Assembly (NCBI GenBank): GCA_023259685.1
Contig: JALRGP010000025.1
Location: forward strand, 1 to 11,205
Length of the DNA stretch: 11,205 nt
Direction of reading: 5' to 3'
DNA from: Alphaproteobacteria bacterium
GTDB lineage: Bacteria > Pseudomonadota > Alphaproteobacteria > JALRGP01
Positions 7,308-11,205 of the stretch are shown here, one piece after another. The notes beneath the pieces are model-generated. The model had not been told where the DNA came from. It did no database searches and worked only from the letters and a program-made list of their open reading frames with translations. The position numbers were made by a program, and so were the translations under genes. How positions within the stretch are numbered: position 1 is the stretch's first letter; the number at the start of each line of letters is the position of its first letter.

Positions 7308-7897
7308 GATACGTCTAATTCCTTTTTTTGTATTAATCGTCTTAAGTTATCTCTGTGTGTCCACACACACAACCAAAAAATCCCTACCATTGCAGATATA
7401 TACATAGATTCTTCTAAAAATAAAAAAGCCCACAAAGGAGCAAAAGCCATGGATAGCAAGCCGCCGGTAGATGATTTTTTAAACACTTTAAAAAATATTA
7501 CCCACGTCAACAAACATAAAACCCCAACTTTCCATGAAAATGCACAATACACGCCCAAAGCTGTTGCAATCCCTTTTCCTCCTTTTCCTTTCAGCCAAGG
7601 AGAAAAAACATGTCCCAGTATACTTAGAACTCCACAATACACAGCCATATCATTTGGAGCGAGCAACACAGATAGATAACCTTTCATGCTATCGCACAGC
7701 AATGTTATGACAGCTAAGGAGGCGTGGCCACTTCGCATGACATTTGTGGCACCAATGTTTCCTGATCCAATGGTTCGAACATCAGTTTTTGCATGTATTT
7801 TCATCAACAGAAAACCAAAAGGTATACTGCCCAATACAAAAGATAACAACAAAATAGCCACTACCAAAGGATCATATTTTTTAATCAATTTTAGCAT
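7304..7897 (-). CDS. plsY: acyl-phosphate:glycerol-3-phosphate acyltransferase PlsY
   Basis: Integral inner-membrane enzyme that puts the first acyl chain on glycerol-3-phosphate, using acyl-phosphate made by PlsX. The 197 residues are strongly hydrophobic, with several membrane segments. Conserved motifs are present: GSIPFGFLL (23-31), TIGSGNIGATNVMR (42-55), LGHVFSPWLKGKGGKGIAT (94-112, the HxxPxxxxxKGGKG phosphate-binding motif) and THRDNLRRL (180-188). The ATG at 7897 gives a normal length and N-terminus but lacks a visible ribosome binding site. An 11-codon reading frame starting at ATG 7924 overlaps it, but nothing supports its translation. The gene lies 51 bases after rsh and overlaps mvaA by 4 bases. 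Confidence 0.96.
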   Translation of the reverse strand: MLKLIKKYDPLVVAILLLSFVLGSIPFGFLLMKIHAKTDVRTIGSGNIGATNVMRSGHASLAVITLLCDSMKGYLSVLLAPNDMAVYCGVLSILGHVFSPWLKGKGGKGIATALGVYCAFSWKVGVLCLLTWVIFFKVFKKSSTGGLLSMAFAPLWAFLFLEESMYISAMVGIFWLCVWTHRDNLRRLIQKKELDVS

Positions 7898-7948
7898 GGG
7901 TTATGCTCGATGCCCAAATTTCCCATAATATTAGGGTGCTCAATCTAT

Positions 7949-9937
7949 TTAAAAATTGATACTGTCGACACCTTGTATTTTGATGAGATCATTTTTTAAA
8001 ATAGTCATTTTTTCTACGTCACAAACCTCAAATTCTATAGAAATTTTTTGATAATCTTCATTTTTTTCAATACATTCAATAGATAAACAATACAATGGAT
8101 GTCTCTTAACGTGTTTCATGAATTCTTCTAAGGTTTGTTGAGTATTTTTGATAACCACAATCATTTGAACTACTTTAAACACATTCTTAAATTTTTTAAT
8201 TTGAGGAATATGTGTAGATAACAACCTATGATTAGCAGAAGAATCCTCTAATAAGACTGGATCATGCACAGTAATATTCGCATCTTGTGGATCAAAATTC
8301 TTTTCAATCTCAGGTGAAGGCAAAATATATAATGCTAAAACATCAGCTATTTGAATATCATTTCTTCCAAGCTTTTCCCAAAATAGCTGAACAGAATTAA
8401 TATGTAATTGTTTAATGATATTTTGAATAATACTTTCGACATAAGGTAATTTTTGATGTTTAATAGCATTTTGAAACATGTAAATACCAATTTTGATAAA
8501 TTGTTTTTTCTTTTGATTTTTTAAAAATTTTTGTATGGCCGTTTTTGCTTTTCCTGTCATTACAAACCATTCCCATGCTTCACAAATTGTGAGTTCGTGG
8601 GAAAAGTGCACGTCAATTTGATCTCCGTTTAGCAAAACCGTATGCAATTCTGCTGGGCGGCCATTAATTCTAATAAGCTGGGTATAATCTGCTAAAGTCG
8701 GAAATAATGCATACACAAAATCCAGGGCTGTTGATCCTTTGGGCAATGATAAAATTTGATCATGACTTGAGAATACAAAAACTTCATTACTGAACATTTC
8801 AAATTTTGTATGCTCTAAAAATTCTTCAACGTCATGGGTGCTTTCTAGGATTTCCAAGGCATTTTTAAGCCATACATATTTTCTGCCATCTTTATGTTCT
8901 TGAGGTTTTTTATAACTCCAATGGGCAGCCACCCCCAGACGACAATAGGCATCCATATCAAAGGTACGAATTTGAATTTCAATTCGCTGATTAAACGGCC
9001 CAATGACGCAAGTATGGATGGATTTATATCCATTTTGTTTAGGCAGACTAATATAATCCTTAAATCTTCCTGGCACCACAGGATAAGTTTGATGAATAAT
9101 TCCCAATGCTTGATAACATTGTTCGACACGATCAACGATAATACGAAACGCAACAATGTCACTGAGTTTTTGAAAAGGAATATTTTTTCGTTTCATTTTT
9201 TCCCAAATTGAATAGGGCGTCTTTTCTCTGCCTTGAATTGTACAAGTTAAGTGATGTTTTTTAAAAACAGCCTCTAAAGCATCGAGGGTATCTTGTGTTA
9301 AATCTTTTGTATCCAAATGAAATTCTTTCAATTGATCGCAAATACATGAAAAAATTGACGGATAAAGAGTTTCAAAGGATAAATTTTCCAATTCATTTTG
9401 AATAGTAAAAATACCCATACGTTCTGCAATAGGCGCATAAATTTGCAATGTTTCTCTGGCAATTTTATGTCGTCTTTCTGGTTTTTTTATGTAATTAAGC
9501 GTTTGCATGTTATGCAATCTATCTGCAAGCTTGATCAATAAAACACGAATATCATTGGACATTGCGACCAAGAACTTTCTAAAATTTTCAGCTTGTTTTG
9601 CTTCTTGGGATTGTAGTTGAAATTTTGATAATTTTGTCACACCATCAACGAGACTGGCAATATCGCTACCAAAGATACTTTTGATATCTTCAATTGTGAC
9701 GTCCGTATCCTCAACAACGTCGTGCAATAATCCGGCTGTAATGGTATTTTGATCTAAATGTAAATTGGTGAGTAGATTTGCAACAAACAAGGGATGGGAA
9801 AAAAAACAATCTCCCGAATCCCTTGTTTGTGAACTGTGCATTAAAAAAGAATAATCATAGGCTTTTCTAATTAATTCTTCATCGACAACCTTAATATATT
9901 GTCGCATTTTGTATGCAAGTTCTGTGGAAGCTTGCAT
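7949..9937 (-). CDS. bifunctional (p)ppGpp synthetase/hydrolase, RelA/SpoT (Rsh) family
   Basis: Makes and degrades the stringent-response alarmone (p)ppGpp. In the 662 residues the HD hydrolase domain keeps its metal and catalytic residues: His48 in FSHPL, His72-Asp73 with Glu76-Asp77 in LLHDVVEDTD, and Asp139/Asn143 in LADRLHNMQTL. The synthetase domain follows: GREKTPYSIWEKMKRK (236-251), DIVAFRIIV (260-268), LPKQNGYKSIHT (298-309) and IEIQIRT (319-325). A TGS domain lies at about 386-445 (VFVFSSHDQILSLPKGST, RINGRPAE), then a helical region and an ACT-like C-terminus (about 588-662). Both activities look intact. The usual zinc-finger segment before the ACT domain lacks the CCxPxPGD-type cysteines, and the protein is shorter than typical Rsh proteins (700 or more). 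The start at 9937 is 17 bases after rpoZ; an internal ATG at codon 11 is an alternative. Confidence 0.95.
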   Translation of the reverse strand: MQASTELAYKMRQYIKVVDEELIRKAYDYSFLMHSSQTRDSGDCFFSHPLFVANLLTNLHLDQNTITAGLLHDVVEDTDVTIEDIKSIFGSDIASLVDGVTKLSKFQLQSQEAKQAENFRKFLVAMSNDIRVLLIKLADRLHNMQTLNYIKKPERRHKIARETLQIYAPIAERMGIFTIQNELENLSFETLYPSIFSCICDQLKEFHLDTKDLTQDTLDALEAVFKKHHLTCTIQGREKTPYSIWEKMKRKNIPFQKLSDIVAFRIIVDRVEQCYQALGIIHQTYPVVPGRFKDYISLPKQNGYKSIHTCVIGPFNQRIEIQIRTFDMDAYCRLGVAAHWSYKKPQEHKDGRKYVWLKNALEILESTHDVEEFLEHTKFEMFSNEVFVFSSHDQILSLPKGSTALDFVYALFPTLADYTQLIRINGRPAELHTVLLNGDQIDVHFSHELTICEAWEWFVMTGKAKTAIQKFLKNQKKKQFIKIGIYMFQNAIKHQKLPYVESIIQNIIKQLHINSVQLFWEKLGRNDIQIADVLALYILPSPEIEKNFDPQDANITVHDPVLLEDSSANHRLLSTHIPQIKKFKNVFKVVQMIVVIKNTQQTLEEFMKHVKRHPLYCLSIECIEKNEDYQKISIEFEVCDVEKMTILKNDLIKIQGVDSINF

Positions 9938-9954
9938 GGTTTGATGCCTGTTAA

Positions 9955-10326
9955 TTAATCGTCAACATCCAAAACATCTGTGTACAAATCTTCGTCTTCT
10001 TGAGCTAATTTTTTCTGACGCATCATGGCAGCATCTTTTTCATGGAAATCTTTTTTAAATTTTTCATAATCCAATTCATCTTCATCTTCTTGATCGGTGA
10101 AGTTTGATTGTTGCAATCCTTTCAAAACACGCTCACGTAGTTCACCCACATCAATAGTGCCATCACCAATTTCTCGAAGAGCAACAACAGGATTTTTATC
10201 GTTTTCTCTCATAACCGTAAGACGAGCCCCTGATGTTAATTCATGTGCCCTTTTTGTTGCAAGCAAAACAAGTTCAAAACGATTTGGAACAGAACGGATG
10301 CAATCTTCAACTGTAACGCGCGCCAT
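9955..10326 (-). CDS. rpoZ: DNA-directed RNA polymerase omega subunit
   Basis: Small subunit that aids RNA polymerase assembly and, in many proteobacteria, forms part of a ppGpp binding site. The 123-residue product begins [20 protein letters not shown] and continues with the family motifs [14 protein letters not shown] and [15 protein letters not shown]. The rest is a highly acidic tail ([26 protein letters not shown]). The frame is open upstream to 10380, but the ATG at 10326 fits the family start exactly and lies downstream of the candidate promoter. No Shine-Dalgarno sequence is visible. rsh follows after 17 bases, a conserved proteobacterial pairing that puts the alarmone enzyme beside its polymerase target. 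Confidence 0.96.
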   Translation of the reverse strand: MARVTVEDCIRSVPNRFELVLLATKRAHELTSGARLTVMRENDKNPVVALREIGDGTIDVGELRERVLKGLQQSNFTDQEDEDELDYEKFKKDFHEKDAAMMRQKKLAQEDEDLYTDVLDVDD

Positions 10327-10350
10327 GTGAATAAAATATTTTTTTATTAC

Positions 10351-10380
10351 ATTATAGCCTAAAAAAATAAGGATGAACAA
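10351..10380 (-). promoter_or_regulatory. candidate sigma-70 promoter for the rpoZ-rsh-plsY-mvaA-mvaS unit
   Basis: On the minus strand TATAAT (10356-10351) is a perfect -10 box. TTGTTC (10380-10375) is a weak -35 box, 18 bases upstream. Transcription would start near 10344, about 18 bases before the rpoZ ATG. The boxes lie within the last codons of the preceding winged-helix gene. Confidence 0.5.
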
Positions 10381-10855
10381 ATTTTTCCGTATTTTCTGAT
10401 GTCATAGCAATTGAATCACTTATTAAGGCCTCCAAGGTTTGTACAGCCTTTGTAATCTTTGAGTTTGCAAATTTTGTATTATCCGGTTGGTTTCCCAACT
10501 GATGTAAGTTTTTGAATCGCAGAGGTAAGGTATAGCCGACACCTCTAGTATTCAGAACAAGCTCCCCTAAACTGGGATGCAATTTTTGAATAATCTGTCT
10601 GATTTCTGAGAGTTTACGATGCATGCGGGTCAAATCTGAAATGATAAGACCATACTCTTTTAAAATTTCTATGATCTTATCGTAAGGAAGTGGATTCGGA
10701 TGACCTTTAAACAGCTCATATAAGATAGAGGCCATGAATGGCTTAATCCTTGACTCTCTAGGAATGCCATCAATTTCAATGCGCAATACAAAACTATCGG
10801 CATCAATCGTGACAATGCTTTGATTATTAGTATCAATCAACGATATAAACTTCAT
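10352..10855 (-). CDS. stand-alone OmpR/PhoB-type winged-helix DNA-binding protein
   Basis: Probable transcription regulator. Residues about 20-115 resemble the C-terminal DNA-binding domain of response regulators: a beta segment ([14 protein letters not shown]), helix 1 ([12 protein letters not shown]), helix 2 ([12 protein letters not shown]), a basic recognition helix ([17 protein letters not shown]), and the wing [14 protein letters not shown]. The 167-residue length leaves no room for a receiver domain, and no Asp phosphorylation pocket is present. The last 50 residues are polar and unrecognised, so the signal it senses is unknown. The ATG at 10855 overlaps the stop of the AlaX-like gene (ATGA) and has GAGGTG only 2 bases before it, a close but plausible ribosome binding site. 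Binding sites cannot be named; the rpoZ promoter is the nearest downstream target. Confidence 0.7.
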   Translation of the reverse strand: MKFISLIDTNNQSIVTIDADSFVLRIEIDGIPRESRIKPFMASILYELFKGHPNPLPYDKIIEILKEYGLIISDLTRMHRKLSEIRQIIQKLHPSLGELVLNTRGVGYTLPLRFKNLHQLGNQPDNTKFANSKITKAVQTLEALISDSIAMTSENTEKFVHPYFFRL

Positions 10856-11205
10856 GTCACCTCATAAGAAATGCGCAAAATGCCGTTTTTGTTTTTGATC
10901 TTATTTATCCTCATAAGCCCTATCTCACCAATGGAAGATAGATGTGTACCACCACAAGGTACTGGTGGCATATCGCCTATTTGCATAACACGAAAATTCT
11001 TATTATCAGGGATACTATAGGGTAGCTTATAAAATTGCTTTTCAAAGCCTAATGGGTCAATCTCAAAAACGATAGTTCTATCATTTTCTGCAATTGCTTC
11101 ATTTATTGCATTCTGTAGAACTCCCACATCTATTGCTTCGTTTCCTTGAAATTCAACATAAGCTTCGCCAGGAAAGGAATGACCTTTTATTGCTTTTAGT
11201 TTTGG
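10852..11205 (-). CDS. AlaX-like alanyl-tRNA editing protein (C-terminal part; 5' end outside the window)
   Basis: The frame is open to the right edge, giving 117 residues of the C-terminal part. Free-standing AlaX proteins hydrolyse Ser- or Gly-mischarged tRNA-Ala and resemble the editing domain of alanyl-tRNA synthetase. Support comes from KGHSFPGEAYVEF near the visible start, and above all from MPPVPCGGTHLSSIGEIG (79-96), the second metal-binding motif with Cys84 and His88 as likely zinc ligands. The upstream HxxxH motif would lie outside the window. No alanyl-tRNA synthetase catalytic domain is visible, but fusion to something upstream cannot be excluded. It overlaps the winged-helix gene by 4 bases, so the two are probably co-translated. 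Confidence 0.82.
   Translation of the reverse strand, partial: PKLKAIKGHSFPGEAYVEFQGNEAIDVGVLQNAINEAIAENDRTIVFEIDPLGFEKQFYKLPYSIPDNKNFRVMQIGDMPPVPCGGTHLSSIGEIGLMRINKIKNKNGILRISYEVT

Noticed and set aside
7889..7924. 11-codon upstream reading frame before plsY as a leader peptide
   Set aside because: It lacks a ribosome binding site and any regulatory codon run or attenuator-like structure.
7686..7928. Plus-strand open frame of 80 codons opposite plsY
   Set aside because: It lies fully antisense to a well-supported gene, resembles no family I know, and has no ribosome binding site. The same holds for plus-strand frames at 525-770, 7449-7679, 8894-9211 and 10097-10330.

Overview
The window looks like a piece of an AT-rich, compact bacterial chromosome, most likely from an alphaproteobacterium of the intracellular or endosymbiont kind (Holosporales-like). 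This placement is inferred from the gene products, not proven. The supporting signs are an S9 protein with an alphaproteobacterial-type N-terminal extension, a single long Rsh-type (p)ppGpp enzyme behind rpoZ, many 4-base gene overlaps, weak ribosome binding sites, and a decayed insertion sequence. Almost every base is explained by recognisable genes.

Layout. The left edge holds a possible gene tail (1-81) and a complete tRNA-Val(GAC) with encoded CCA (187-261). Facing it on the minus strand is a two-gene unit, iscS (cysteine desulfurase) then ftsQ (divisome protein), 4 bases apart. From a divergent intergenic region with a near-consensus sigma-70 promoter, rplM and rpsI (ribosomal proteins L13 and S9) run on the plus strand. 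A DegT-family aminotransferase follows 7 bases later; its first half is clearly richer in G+C than its surroundings. Positions 4565-5075 are a dead IS66-family element: perfect 15-base terminal inverted repeats around a frameshifted and internally deleted transposase.

The right half is entirely minus strand. Reading in the direction of transcription, there is the end of an AlaX-like tRNA-editing gene, a stand-alone OmpR-type winged-helix protein, then rpoZ, rsh (spoT/relA), plsY, mvaA (HMG-CoA reductase) and mvaS (HMG-CoA synthase), closed by a probable terminator at 5085-5113. The rpoZ-to-mvaS run has gaps of 17 and 51 bases and overlaps of 4 and 14 bases, so it is probably one transcription unit. 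It would join an RNA polymerase subunit, the stringent-response alarmone enzyme, the first committed acyltransferase of phospholipid synthesis and the upper mevalonate (isoprenoid) pathway.

The most notable points are the upper mevalonate genes in this setting, the short class-I-like HMG-CoA reductase, the Rsh protein without a recognisable zinc-finger cysteine motif, and the receiver-less winged-helix regulator coupled to an AlaX-type gene. I found no CRISPR array, phage module or clearly new defence system.
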